From: CAWABB01 sp963701735
GTDB taxonomy: Bacteria > Bacteroidota > Ignavibacteria > UBA10030 > UBA6906
Reading direction: 5' to 3'
NCBI GenBank assembly: GCA_963701735.1
Contig: CAVPBI010000001.1
Span: 1 to 64,000 of the forward strand
DNA: 64,000 nucleotides
How positions within the stretch are numbered: position 1 is the stretch's first letter; each line of letters starts with the position of its first letter. The position numbers and the translations under genes are program-made. The notes under the pieces were generated by a model, which worked only from the letters and a program-made list of their open reading frames with translations, was not told where the DNA came from and did no database searches. Shown piece after piece: positions 43,594 through 52,373 of this stretch.

Positions 43594-45006
43594 ATGAGCG
43601 AGTCACAGCTAAGGACGATGGGCCAACAGTTCGGCCGTCGGTCATGGGCCGAACCCTGGAAGATCAAGATGGTCGAGCCGCTTCGCATGGTCGACCGTGA
43701 GCACCGCGAACGCGCGCTGGAGGAGGCAGGCTACAATACGTTTCTCCTGAAGTCGGAAGACGTGTACATCGATCTGCTCACCGACAGTGGAACGAGCGCG
43801 ATGAGTGACCGCCAGTGGGCCGGCATGCTGCTCGGTGACGAGGCGTACGCAGGCAGCCGGAACTTCTATAGCCTGGAAGAGGCGGTACAGAAATACTACG
43901 GGTACAAGCACATCATTCCTACCCACCAGGGTCGCGGCGCAGAGCATCTGATCAGCCGCGCGGCGATCAAGCCGGGCCAGTACATCGCAGGGAATATGTA
44001 CTTCACCACCACCCGCCTGCATCAGGAGCTTGCGGGAGGCATCTTCGTCGATGTCATTATCGATGAAGCGCATGATCCGCAGAATTCGCATCCGTTCAAG
44101 GGAAATGTGGATCTCGAAAAGGTGGAAGCGCTTGTCAGGCGTGAAGGGGCGGCGAAGGTTGCCTACATCAGTCTTGCCGGCACAGTGAACATGGCCGGCG
44201 GCCAACCGGTGAGTATGGCGAATGTGAAGGCCCTGCGCGCGTTCGCCGACAAGCACGGCATCAAGGTATACCTTGATGCGACGCGCATGGTCGAGAACGC
44301 CTTCTTCATCCAGGAGAGGGAGGAAGGGTATGCCAACCGGTCTATAGCTCAGATCCTGAAGGAGTTCTGCGGCTATACCGACGGTGCGTGGATGAGTGCG
44401 AAGAAAGACAGCCTGGTCAACATCGGCGGCTGGCTCGCAGTCAACGACTGGACGCTGTTCGAGGAACTTCGGAATATGGTGGTGGTGTACGAGGGCCTTC
44501 ACACCTACGGCGGTCTCGCCGGGCGGGATATGGAAGCCATGGCCATCGGGATCGTAGAGTCTGTTCAGGACGATCACGTGCGTTCACGGATCGGCCAGGT
44601 ACGATACCTCGGAGAGCTTCTTGCGCACTGGGGGATCCCCATGGTCCTGCCGATTGGGGGACATGCGATCTTCCTGGACGCACGGGCGTTCTACCAGCAT
44701 CTGCGGCAGGACCAGTTTCCGGCGCAGACCCTGGCTGCGGAGCTGTATCTGGATTCTGGAATCCGTTCGATGGAACGCGGAATTGCGAGTGCCGGACGCG
44801 ACCCCAATACCGGTGACCACTACTACCCGAAACTCGAGCTCACGCGGCTCACCATCCCGAGGCGCGTCTATACACAGGCGCACATGGATGTCGTTGCTGA
44901 ATCGGTCCGCGCGGCATATGAACAGCGCGAAAAGACGCGGGGGCTGAAGATGGTGTATGAACCGAAGTACTTGAGGTTCTTCCAGGCCAGGTACGAACGC
45001 TTGTAG
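43594..45006 (+). CDS. tpl: Beta-eliminating lyase, probably tyrosine phenol-lyase
   Basis: PLP-dependent cytosolic enzyme of 470 aa that converts tyrosine to phenol, pyruvate and ammonia. Motifs: AGYNTFLLKSEDVYIDLLTDSGTSAMSD (split across residues ~45-75), PTHQGRGAEHL, GNMYFTTTRLHQE, the PLP lysine in MSAKKDSLVNIGG (Lys270/271), HTYGGLAGRDMEAMAIG, and GIRSMERGI. Tryptophanase has VPMGG and EGGAMERLAVG at the matching places, whereas this protein has the TPL versions; SMERG keeps the Met and Arg that TPL uses around the phenol ring. The start is the ATG after GGAGG, 18 bases inside a TTG-initiated frame. It stands alone between two strong terminators; no amino-acid permease is adjacent. Confidence 0.9.
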   Translation: MSESQLRTMGQQFGRRSWAEPWKIKMVEPLRMVDREHRERALEEAGYNTFLLKSEDVYIDLLTDSGTSAMSDRQWAGMLLGDEAYAGSRNFYSLEEAVQKYYGYKHIIPTHQGRGAEHLISRAAIKPGQYIAGNMYFTTTRLHQELAGGIFVDVIIDEAHDPQNSHPFKGNVDLEKVEALVRREGAAKVAYISLAGTVNMAGGQPVSMANVKALRAFADKHGIKVYLDATRMVENAFFIQEREEGYANRSIAQILKEFCGYTDGAWMSAKKDSLVNIGGWLAVNDWTLFEELRNMVVVYEGLHTYGGLAGRDMEAMAIGIVESVQDDHVRSRIGQVRYLGELLAHWGIPMVLPIGGHAIFLDARAFYQHLRQDQFPAQTLAAELYLDSGIRSMERGIASAGRDPNTGDHYYPKLELTRLTIPRRVYTQAHMDVVAESVRAAYEQREKTRGLKMVYEPKYLRFFQARYERL

Positions 45007-45031
45007 GGAGTGGAGTTGCCCGGTGTGTTGA

Positions 45032-45059
45032 GGGGGGCCGAAAGGCCCCCTTCGCGTTT
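45032..45059 (+). terminator. Rho-independent terminator after the lyase gene
   Basis: GGGGGCC-GAAA-GGCCCCC tetraloop hairpin followed by a T-rich tract. The following gap up to 45463 contains no supported gene, only further short inverted repeats (CCCGATGCCTCGGG near 45153, CACGCC-GCA-GGCGTG near 45185, and CCATCGTCC at 45360 with GGACGATGG at 45425). Confidence 0.85.
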
Positions 45060-45463
45060 CCGGACTCTCCTGCTTCTGGTCTCCCTACGGTGTATACTCC
45101 CGGCACATTCATTGATGCCCGATGGCGTTCCCCGCCTGAGGGCCCGTCGTCCCGATGCCTCGGGATGGCGTGGCCTCGTCCATCACGCCGCAGGCGTGAC
45201 GAGACGGGCCGCCGCTCTGGACCATGTTCCAGTGACCTCGTCGTAGAGTCCATTCGACAACCTCTTCCGGCCGCAGCCCTCGGCCCGAAATACCCGTGAA
45301 GTGACACATGAGCTCACTGACTTGATGTAGGAGTCAGCGAGCCGCCGAGCGTTCCTGTACCATCGTCCTGCGTGGAGGCCCGCCGGCGAACCCTGCGGCG
45401 CCGCGGCAAACGGAATCGGTGGGCGGACGATGGCCTGTGAACGAGACGTGGTAGCAACCGATG

Positions 45464-46231
45464 TCACACGTAGAGGTTGGTGGGGTCTGCCTTCGCCAGG
45501 TCGACGAGAAAACCGCTGATCGTGACGGTGACGGCCTCCAGGAAGCGCTTCCCCTTTTCGGCGGTGGCGGCGGCAGGATTTCCCACACCCGTATCGTCGG
45601 TCGTCTTTGTCCACGACCGCGGCGCCCAGACCCACTTTTCCCGGAGCCCTTTCAGCGTGAAGGACCTTGCCCTTCCCGACCCCGCTTCGCTCAAAGGGAG
45701 GACAAGATCCGGTCTGAGGGCGAGCATGATGCTCGTTTCCATCTCCCCCGCGTGATCGTCCTGATGTTCGAAGAACTCCTTTTGTGGAAGGATCTGCCAC
45801 CAGTTGATCGTGCAAATGAACATGTCGGGCTCTGTGCCTTGAAGCTCGCGGATCATCTGCTTGAAATCGTTTCCACCGTGGCTGTTCAGCATGACGAGCT
45901 TGCGAACGCCGTGGCCAAGAAGAGATGTGACAACGTCCCCGAGGACAGCGGCCTGCGTGCTCGGGTTCATGTTGATTGTCAGAGGGATGTCACGTTGGCC
46001 CGTGTTGACGCCGAATGGGATCGTTGGAAGAACAGCCACCCGTGCGCCGGCTTGCCATGCCAGCCTTGCCGACTCCGCCGCGATGTATTCGGACTCGAAG
46101 TTATCGGTGCCGAACGGGAGATGATAGTTGTGAGCTTCAGTGGCTCCCCAGGGGAGGACCGCAAGGTCGTAACGCATTTCACGAACCACTTTCCACGGCG
46201 TGGTCGACAGAACGTATGGCTGAGGGGGCAT
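45464..46231 (-). CDS. Creatininase-family amidohydrolase
   Basis: A 255-residue metal-dependent hydrolase of the creatininase/MftE family. Signature residues: LPWGATEAHNYHLPFGTDNF near the N-terminus, VLPTIPFGVNTGQR, LNSHGGND, and DDHAGEMETS, which together supply the two-metal site. The family opens cyclic amides (creatinine) or cleaves peptides and formamides; which one applies here is unclear because no pathway partner is adjacent. AAGGAG precedes the start. It is convergent with the lyase gene. Confidence 0.92.
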   Translation of the reverse strand: MPPQPYVLSTTPWKVVREMRYDLAVLPWGATEAHNYHLPFGTDNFESEYIAAESARLAWQAGARVAVLPTIPFGVNTGQRDIPLTINMNPSTQAAVLGDVVTSLLGHGVRKLVMLNSHGGNDFKQMIRELQGTEPDMFICTINWWQILPQKEFFEHQDDHAGEMETSIMLALRPDLVLPLSEAGSGRARSFTLKGLREKWVWAPRSWTKTTDDTGVGNPAAATAEKGKRFLEAVTVTISGFLVDLAKADPTNLYV

Positions 46232-46453
46232 ATCTCTCCTTGTGCGGGGCGATCAGGCATGCGAGATGCGACACGACAAGATAGAAAAATCTCAAACGAC
46301 CTGAAACGGCCTTGATGGCAATCGGTCCGGTAATCCCAGCATTCCCCCTAAGGCGATGTCGGCCAGGGGGAAGTCAATATCACGGTAGCCTCAGCAGCGC
46401 AGGCCGTGACTTGACTTTACAGTTGGATTCCATAGATTTGCTACCGGGTGACC

Positions 46454-46801
46454 ATGCAAGCAAAGACCAAGAGACGATCTCTTATCCTGATAACGGCCGC
46501 CTATCTTCTCGCCTCGCAGGCAACGGTCGTCTGTATTGTGTCTGAGTGGTACTCCACGCGTGGGGAACACGCCGTTGCATGGCAGAGCGGGCCCGCCAGA
46601 GAGCACGCGGTCCTGTCCTGGACGCCGCGGACACATCTACCGCTGAGCGAACAGGTTAACCTGTCACCGGCAGAGGCCCCCACTCTAGCATCGTACCCGT
46701 CAGAAAAACTGTCTCACATCATTCGGCGTGATCAGCCACCCCTCCCTCAATCCGAATCGTATTTCGCTCCTCTCAGCAACAAAGCCCCTCCGACCGCCTA
46801 G
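46454..46801 (+). CDS. Hypothetical protein with N-terminal hydrophobic segment (115 aa)
   Basis: Starts MQAKTKRRSLILITAAYLLASQATVV in two basic-then-hydrophobic steps, a signal peptide or membrane anchor. The rest is proline- and serine-rich without known motifs (SEQVNLSPAEAPTLASYPSEK). A GTG two codons upstream is an alternative start. No family recognised; the open frame and N-terminal signal are the only support. Confidence 0.45.
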   Translation: MQAKTKRRSLILITAAYLLASQATVVCIVSEWYSTRGEHAVAWQSGPAREHAVLSWTPRTHLPLSEQVNLSPAEAPTLASYPSEKLSHIIRRDQPPLPQSESYFAPLSNKAPPTA

Positions 46802-46938
46802 TTCTTCACAGCGAGATAGCCAACCTGAGAGGGCAAATCTGAAGGGTTGGGCTCCGTTTTGCAGTGCGCAATATCCATTGCGCGCCCTGCCATCTTCCTG
46901 AACCGTGGACGAGTTGCAGTCATAGAGAGGATAATGCC

Positions 46939-47076
46939 GTGAAAACCCAATCAGATGTTCGTGACAAGCAGCAAGGAACTAAGCCAGAAGAGGTAGCCTG
47001 GCAGTTCTATGTTGTCATAGCCGTCATCGGCCTCGGCATTTTAGGTCTTGTGGCCAAGGCGTTGGGGCTTTTCTAG
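46939..47076 (+). CDS. Small single-pass membrane protein (45 aa)
   Basis: GTG start with AGAGG eight bases upstream. A hydrophilic N-terminus (KTQSDVRDKQQGTKPEEVAW) leads into one membrane helix, QFYVVIAVIGLGILGLVAKA. An intrinsic terminator follows 41 bases after the stop, which supports a real transcription unit. Function unknown. Confidence 0.6.
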   Translation: MKTQSDVRDKQQGTKPEEVAWQFYVVIAVIGLGILGLVAKALGLF

Positions 47077-47117
47077 ACGGAACACATTGCGGGCTGTCCG
47101 TTTCACTGTGTACACAC

Positions 47118-47145
47118 AGGGCTCGGGATTTCTCCCGGGCCCTTC
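47118..47145 (+). terminator. Hairpin terminator after the 45-aa membrane protein
   Basis: AGGGCTCGGG and CCCGGGCCCT form a ten-base stem (one G-T pair) around a six-base loop, followed by TTCCTG. The U tract is short, so strength is moderate. Confidence 0.65.
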
Positions 47146-47168
47146 CTGTGATAGTCCTTCTCAACTCT

Positions 47169-47356
47169 CGGGATATCCCGACTCGGTGCTATCGGGGGAA
47201 CCTGTGCCAGCGCCCACCAGCCGTAAGGGATACCGGAATCACCGATATCCCGGCGCAGCGTTGCTGTGCCCGGAACAGGACCGACGATGGTGCGAACATG
47301 TGACGGTCTCACAACCGGGTGATGCTGTGCAGGGAATCTTGCGCAGGGAATCTTGG
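47169..47356. repeat. Palindrome and tandem 14-mer in a gene-free gap
   Basis: The gap 47146-47444 has no supported gene. It holds the perfect palindrome CGGGATATCCCG (47169-47180) and a tandem duplication GCAGGGAATCTTGC/GCAGGGAATCTTGG at 47329-47356. Neither matches a known element. Confidence 0.5.
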
Positions 47357-47444
47357 CGAATCGCTTGCTTTTTAGCCCGGGCGAAGCGACATTGCGCCGT
47401 TGGGTGTTGCAGCAGCTGTTCTTTCCACCGAACGAGAGAGGCTT

Positions 47445-47969
47445 ATGAACTGCAGGGCCGTCGGCGACACACCAGGGAGGTTGGCCGGCCTTGCGCTTGC
47501 GGCCGGACTCGTTCTCGCGGCACTGCACCCCTCCTGCACCCCGTCAAGGAGTGATTCTGTGTCGTCCCGCGACTCTATCTCTACACCTGCTCTTCCTTCC
47601 CCAGTCCAGGACCTGATCCCCCCGAACACCTGCCGGGCCCGGGCAACAATCATCGCTATCGATACGTCTTTCACACACGGGTCACCGACCGACCCCTGTT
47701 CGAAGTTCCATTGCAGGGGGACGGTGCGAATCGATGCAGTGCAGGGATACGGCTCGTCGTTTGTTCCCCCTTTGAGCGTGGGTGAAACGGTGCCGATGAC
47801 CTTTGTGTATACCCTTGCCCCCACCAGAAACGTGTATCCGGAGATGAAGCCGGAACTGCCTGGTTTGTCTCTCGGTTCCTCCTTCGTGGCTGATATCGAG
47901 GCAGGGGAGATGGGTATTGGCGGCGCGCCTGTGGTGTTCACAGTCAGGACTTACACGCTCAGCAAATAA
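47445..47969 (+). CDS. Secreted hypothetical protein, possible lipoprotein
   Basis: A 174-residue protein. The start is the Met four bases after AGAGG. The N-terminal signal (LAGLALAAGLVLAALHPSC) could end in a lipobox, though the residues before Cys are not canonical. A serine-rich spacer leads to an all-beta-looking domain (ATIIAIDTSFTHG, GTVRIDAVQGYGSSF, ETVPMTFVYTLAP, VVFTVRTYTL), perhaps an OB- or Ig-like fold. Four Cys may form disulphides or bind metal. It lies 37 bases before a T9SS propeller protein on the same strand; cotranscription is plausible. Function unknown. Confidence 0.65.
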   Translation: MNCRAVGDTPGRLAGLALAAGLVLAALHPSCTPSRSDSVSSRDSISTPALPSPVQDLIPPNTCRARATIIAIDTSFTHGSPTDPCSKFHCRGTVRIDAVQGYGSSFVPPLSVGETVPMTFVYTLAPTRNVYPEMKPELPGLSLGSSFVADIEAGEMGIGGAPVVFTVRTYTLSK

Positions 47970-48006
47970 CATCACCAACAATTCCACAACCTGTGGGGAG
48001 AAGCGC

Positions 48007-50814
48007 ATGAGGAAGCCATTGCCAATGCTGTGGGCGGCAGCCATCCTCGTCGTTGCGGGCACGGTCTTCATCTCTGCCTTCTTGACGAGCAGGTCAGTGC
48101 AGCGCCCAGAGATTCCGGCGATGCCTGCGCTGTCAGACCAGAAGGACGATCCCGGCGCAGCCGCCCGTTTTGAATGGCTACGACTCAGGAACCCGGCGAC
48201 CGGCGAAATCCCGCGGGATATCAGAAGAAAGGAACTTGAGTTCGCTTCTCGTCTCCCGTCTCGCGAGCAGCTGGCAAAGAACGGTCGCGCTGATGGTGCA
48301 CTGATAGCGAGCTGGTCGCGACGAGGCCCATTCAACGTTGGCGGGCGCACACGCGCCCTTGGTGTGGATGTCGCGAACGAATCCACCATCCTTGCAGGCG
48401 GCGTGTCCGGCGGCATGTGGCGGTCAACCAATAACGGTGGTGCGTGGGTGAAGACCTCCGCCTACCAAGACCTTCATAGTGTGACCTGCCTTGTGCAGGA
48501 CACACGTGCCGGCAAGCGAAATATCTGGTACTACGGCACGGGGGAGTACCGCGGCAACTCCGCGCGTGGGACGGGGGCCTTTTTCTACGGTAATGGCATT
48601 TACAAATCTACCGACAACGGGCTTAGCTGGGCCGTCCTGCCATCCACGATTCCAGGCGCCCTGAATACTTTTGACCAGCCTTTTGACTTTGCCTGGAATC
48701 TTGCGACTGACCCTTCGAGCGGTCAGGATGTGGTGTACGCAGCCGTGGGCGGTGGTATCCAGCGGACCACCGATGGCGGCGCGACATGGAATTACGTTCT
48801 CGGCGCATTAACCAATGACAACTCAGCGTACGCCGACGTCGCCGTCGGCGCCGGAGGAGTTGCGTACGCCGCACTCAGCGATCAGAGAATCAGCGGCACA
48901 AGCGGATCGGTGAAGCGCGGTCTCTATCGATCAACCGATGGTATCACCTGGACAAATATCACACCCTCGGCGTTTCCCACGGCGTATGCACGAATCGTGC
49001 TGGCAGTCGCACCTTCTGACCAGGCCATCGTCTATTTCCTCGCGGCCGGCGCGAACGGCTCGGAAGGTGTCAACCAGACCAACGGTGTGCAATTCTGGAA
49101 ATACACCTATATCTCCGGTGACGGCAGTGGGTCCGGCGGCACATGGGTGAGCAGGGGGGAGAATCTACCAAACGAATCCGGGTTGCCGGGCAACGGAAAA
49201 TTCGACACCCAGAACAGCTACAACATGCTCTTGAGAGTCAGACCGAACGACCCGGACTTCGTCGTCGCAGGGGGAACGAATCTGTATGTCTCCAGCGACG
49301 GCTTTTCATCCGCCTCGAACTGGCGGCGTATCGGCGGATATGCAGGTCCGAGCACCTACGAGTGGTATTCAGGACATCACCCGGATCAACACGCGGGCGT
49401 GTTTCTGTCCGACAACGTCACATTCGTATCGGGGCATGATGAGGGCGTCGCGAGGACGACAGACGTGACACAATCGTTCGTCAACTGGAGCCGGCTCAAT
49501 TCTGGCTATTTTACCACGCAATTCTACACGATTGCCATTGACCATGCCACCAGCGGGAACAACTTCATACTTGGCGGGATGCAGGACAACGGAATCTGGT
49601 CCACCTCTTCCTCCTCTGTGACATCGTCTTGGACACGGCAGGTGACTGGCGATGGTGTGGCCTGCGCGATTGCCGACGGGCGCACGTCGTTTTATGCTTC
49701 CGTTCAGAACGGTAAAACATACAGGCTGATTCTCAGTTCATCAGGTTCGTTTCAGGACTACACGCGCGTCGACCCAACAGGAGCCTCCGGGTACCTCTTC
49801 GTCAACCCACACATTCTGGATCCAACAGACAACAATGTCATGTATATGCCGGCCGGCTCCAGCCTGTGGATGAATTCAAACGTACCGGAGATTCCCCTCA
49901 GGTCCGCCTCTCCGTCAACGGCAGAGAGCACAAAGACGCAGAACTGGACGAATCTGACGGCGGCTGGTGTGAGCGGCGCGACCATCACGGCTCTTGCCGC
50001 TTCTGAAGCGAACCCCTACCACAGCTTATACTATGGTACAAGCGACGGGCGGGTCTACCGCCTGGACGGCGCGAATGCGGCGACCGCAGCCACGGCGCCG
50101 ACGGACGTCTGGACCGGGAAGGGATTTCCCGCCGGGGCGTTTGTGAGCGGACTGGCGGTCGATCCGACCGAAGGCAACCAGGCGTTGATCGTCTTCTCGA
50201 ACTACGGCATTGAGAGCGTGTTCTTCACAACGGATGGGGGGGACACGTGGTCCGATGTGGAGGGGAACCTCGCGGGCGATACAGGTCCGTCCTGCCGCAC
50301 AGGCCGGATTGTTCCCGTTGGCGGCACCACCACCTACTTTCTCGGGACAAGCACCGGACTGTACTCGACGACCGCACTCGATGGCGCCTCGACAGTCTGG
50401 GAGCAGGAGGGTGCTTCCACGATCGGCAACGTCGTCGTGAATGCCCTGGACGCCCGATCGGTGGATGGGAAGGTCGTCGTCGGGACGCACGGGGCCGGAG
50501 CATTCAGCGGTGTACTCTCAACAACCGGCGTTGAATCCGATGGGTTCCCCGCCCGTACGGCGCTCCTTCAGAACTATCCCAACCCCTTCAACCCCTCAAC
50601 CACGATCCGCTATACACTCCCGGAGCGCTCGGCGGTTGAGCTCACGATCCACAACACAGTAGGTGAGCGTGTGCGTGACCTCGTACGCGCTGAGGTTGAA
50701 GCCGGATACCACGAAGCAACGTTCGACGCTACCGGCCTATCAAGCGGGGTGTATTTCTGCATGCTCAAAGCTGACAATACGGTGTTGACCCGGAAGATGC
50801 TCTGCATCCGCTAG
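48007..50814 (+). CDS. BNR/sortilin-like beta-propeller protein with T9SS sorting domain
   Basis: Secreted protein of 935 aa; GGGGAG precedes the chosen ATG. After an N-terminal hydrophobic anchor, repeated Asp-box strands appear (MWRSTNNGGAWV, IYKSTDNGLSWA, IQRTTDGGATWN, LYRSTDGITWTN, FFTTDGGDTWSD), the pattern of sialidase/VPS10-type seven-bladed propellers and xyloglucanase-like proteins. The final ~85 residues are a T9SS tail (LLQNYPNPFNPSTTIRYTLPE to LTRKMLCIR) without the 17-residue insert. No catalytic residues of a particular hydrolase family could be assigned; a surface-binding or scaffold role is possible. A strong terminator follows. Confidence 0.88.
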   Translation: MRKPLPMLWAAAILVVAGTVFISAFLTSRSVQRPEIPAMPALSDQKDDPGAAARFEWLRLRNPATGEIPRDIRRKELEFASRLPSREQLAKNGRADGALIASWSRRGPFNVGGRTRALGVDVANESTILAGGVSGGMWRSTNNGGAWVKTSAYQDLHSVTCLVQDTRAGKRNIWYYGTGEYRGNSARGTGAFFYGNGIYKSTDNGLSWAVLPSTIPGALNTFDQPFDFAWNLATDPSSGQDVVYAAVGGGIQRTTDGGATWNYVLGALTNDNSAYADVAVGAGGVAYAALSDQRISGTSGSVKRGLYRSTDGITWTNITPSAFPTAYARIVLAVAPSDQAIVYFLAAGANGSEGVNQTNGVQFWKYTYISGDGSGSGGTWVSRGENLPNESGLPGNGKFDTQNSYNMLLRVRPNDPDFVVAGGTNLYVSSDGFSSASNWRRIGGYAGPSTYEWYSGHHPDQHAGVFLSDNVTFVSGHDEGVARTTDVTQSFVNWSRLNSGYFTTQFYTIAIDHATSGNNFILGGMQDNGIWSTSSSSVTSSWTRQVTGDGVACAIADGRTSFYASVQNGKTYRLILSSSGSFQDYTRVDPTGASGYLFVNPHILDPTDNNVMYMPAGSSLWMNSNVPEIPLRSASPSTAESTKTQNWTNLTAAGVSGATITALAASEANPYHSLYYGTSDGRVYRLDGANAATAATAPTDVWTGKGFPAGAFVSGLAVDPTEGNQALIVFSNYGIESVFFTTDGGDTWSDVEGNLAGDTGPSCRTGRIVPVGGTTTYFLGTSTGLYSTTALDGASTVWEQEGASTIGNVVVNALDARSVDGKVVVGTHGAGAFSGVLSTTGVESDGFPARTALLQNYPNPFNPSTTIRYTLPERSAVELTIHNTVGERVRDLVRAEVEAGYHEATFDATGLSSGVYFCMLKADNTVLTRKMLCIR

Positions 50815-50840
50815 ACCTCTTGTAGTGCTCCCACAACCAT

Positions 50841-50869
50841 AAGCCCCGGCTCACCCCGGGGCTTTTTTC
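50841..50869 (+). terminator. Rho-independent terminator after the propeller gene
   Basis: AGCCCCGG / CCGGGGCT stem with a short loop and six T. A strong intrinsic terminator. Confidence 0.9.
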
Positions 50870-51007
50870 TTGCCAAGACCCATCCCCACGGGGTTCTCCG
50901 GTATATGTCCACGAGGCTTCCCTCCGCATTTCATTGACTCTCGCCTTGCGCTGCCGTATCATTCGGCCGAACCAATTGTCGCTCTCCATTCTGATTGAGT
51001 AGGGTAA

Positions 51008-52072
51008 ATGGAACTGTCAGAACTCGGATTTGATCTCTGGTTTCAACAGAAGCGAGAAGAGCTGCAGAGACCTGATTGTGGTGTCGCACGAATCACCAGA
51101 GTCGACCGGGACAGGTATCTCGTCCGAAATGAACTGGGTGAAGTGCAGGCCGAACTGACAGGGAGGATGCTGTTCAGCGCCGAGTCGAGTCAAGACCTGC
51201 CGTGCGTGGGTGATTGGGTCCTGGTGCAGTACCACAATGACGGTGCCTTCGCCATCATTCACGATCTGCTCTCGAGGAAGACGTTCCTTCGCCGGAAGTC
51301 TGCTGGCAAGGACGTTGACTTTCAGATGATTGCGTCAAATATCGATCACGGGCTCATTGTCCAGTCCTGCGGCGACCGTTTGAATCTGCGCAGTATAGAG
51401 CGGTACCTTGTCATGGTCATTGAAGGCCACATCGAGCCGGTCATTCTGCTCAGCAAGAGCGACCTCATCGATGCAGAAGATCTGGAGACGCGCGTTTCAG
51501 AGATCAGGCTGGCGCATAGCAGTGCCAGAGTCATCCCGTTTACCAGCATGGCCCCGGGCGGACTGGACGTGCTGCAACAGTTCCTGAAGCGGGGAAAGAC
51601 GTGCTGCTTGCTGGGGCCGTCCGGTGTAGGCAAGACAACGCTTGTCAATCGTCTTCTCGGACAGGAGGTATTTGAAACACATCCTGTGCGTGAGAAGGAC
51701 GGCAGGGGAAGACATACGACTGTGCGGCGGCAATTGATCATCCTTGGAAGCGGAGCGCTCCTTGTCGATACGCCCGGCTTGAGGGAGCTGGGTATGATTG
51801 GTGTCGGCGAGAGTATTGAAGAAAGCTTTGCTGACATTCACGGACTTTCAGAGGGTTGTCGCTTCAACGATTGCACGCATACCACGGAAGTTGGCTGCGC
51901 AGTATTGCAGGCGGTCGAGAACGGGGAGGTGAGCGGGCAGCGGTACCAGAGCTACATCAAACTGAAAAAGGAATCCGACTTTCATCAATTGTCGTACATC
52001 GAAAGGCGCAAGAAGGACAGGCGGTTCGGCCGAATGATCAAGACCGCGATGAAACAGATGAGAAAGAAATAG
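51008..52072 (+). CDS. rsgA: Ribosome small-subunit-dependent GTPase RsgA
   Basis: Circularly permuted GTPase of 354 aa that checks late 30S ribosome assembly and releases factors on GTP hydrolysis. Order is characteristic: N-terminal OB fold (ARITRVDRDRYLVRNELGEVQAEL), then G4 (LLSKSDL), then G1/P-loop (GPSGVGKTTL, about residue 203), then G3 (VDTPGLRELG), and a C-terminal zinc knuckle (EGCRFNDCTHTTEVGCAV). The Lys/Arg-rich tail is normal. It has its own terminator. G4 reads SKSD instead of NKxD, a tolerated variant. Confidence 0.96.
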   Translation: MELSELGFDLWFQQKREELQRPDCGVARITRVDRDRYLVRNELGEVQAELTGRMLFSAESSQDLPCVGDWVLVQYHNDGAFAIIHDLLSRKTFLRRKSAGKDVDFQMIASNIDHGLIVQSCGDRLNLRSIERYLVMVIEGHIEPVILLSKSDLIDAEDLETRVSEIRLAHSSARVIPFTSMAPGGLDVLQQFLKRGKTCCLLGPSGVGKTTLVNRLLGQEVFETHPVREKDGRGRHTTVRRQLIILGSGALLVDTPGLRELGMIGVGESIEESFADIHGLSEGCRFNDCTHTTEVGCAVLQAVENGEVSGQRYQSYIKLKKESDFHQLSYIERRKKDRRFGRMIKTAMKQMRKK

Positions 52073-52126
52073 CCTCCCTCATTCCGAACCCTCCCCGGTG
52101 CCCGCAACAGCAAGTGACGGCTCTGC

Positions 52127-52155
52127 AAGGCCGGTCAGCGATGTCTGGGCCTTTT
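52127..52155 (+). terminator. Terminator after rsgA, with alternative longer hairpin
   Basis: AAGGCC pairs with GGCCTT to give a hairpin followed by TTTTC. The same left arm can instead pair with a distal GGCCTTGCA (52159-52167) as a nine-base stem, so two mutually exclusive structures exist. The loop CAGCGATGTC is shared with the terminator at 43430. Confidence 0.7.
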
Positions 52156-52373
52156 CTCGGCCTTGCAGGCGCCTGAAACCCACGGTTTTCCTTCTAATCT
52201 CCCTCACGCCGGGTTGCTTTTCTGTGCGTTCTGCGGGACATTGAATCACCTGCCCGTGAGAAGCCCCTCCTTCCGGTCTTCATGGTCAGAGGGCAACTCC
52301 GCCTTGTGCCTCCTGTTGCCGCGCTAGCGTGACGAATGTAACGAAGAATATCGAGCGACAAGAATTGTCCGCG

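Noticed and set aside
45060..45463. Open frames on both strands in the gap between the lyase and creatininase-family genes
   Set aside because: They cover palindromic, terminator-like DNA and have no protein-like composition.
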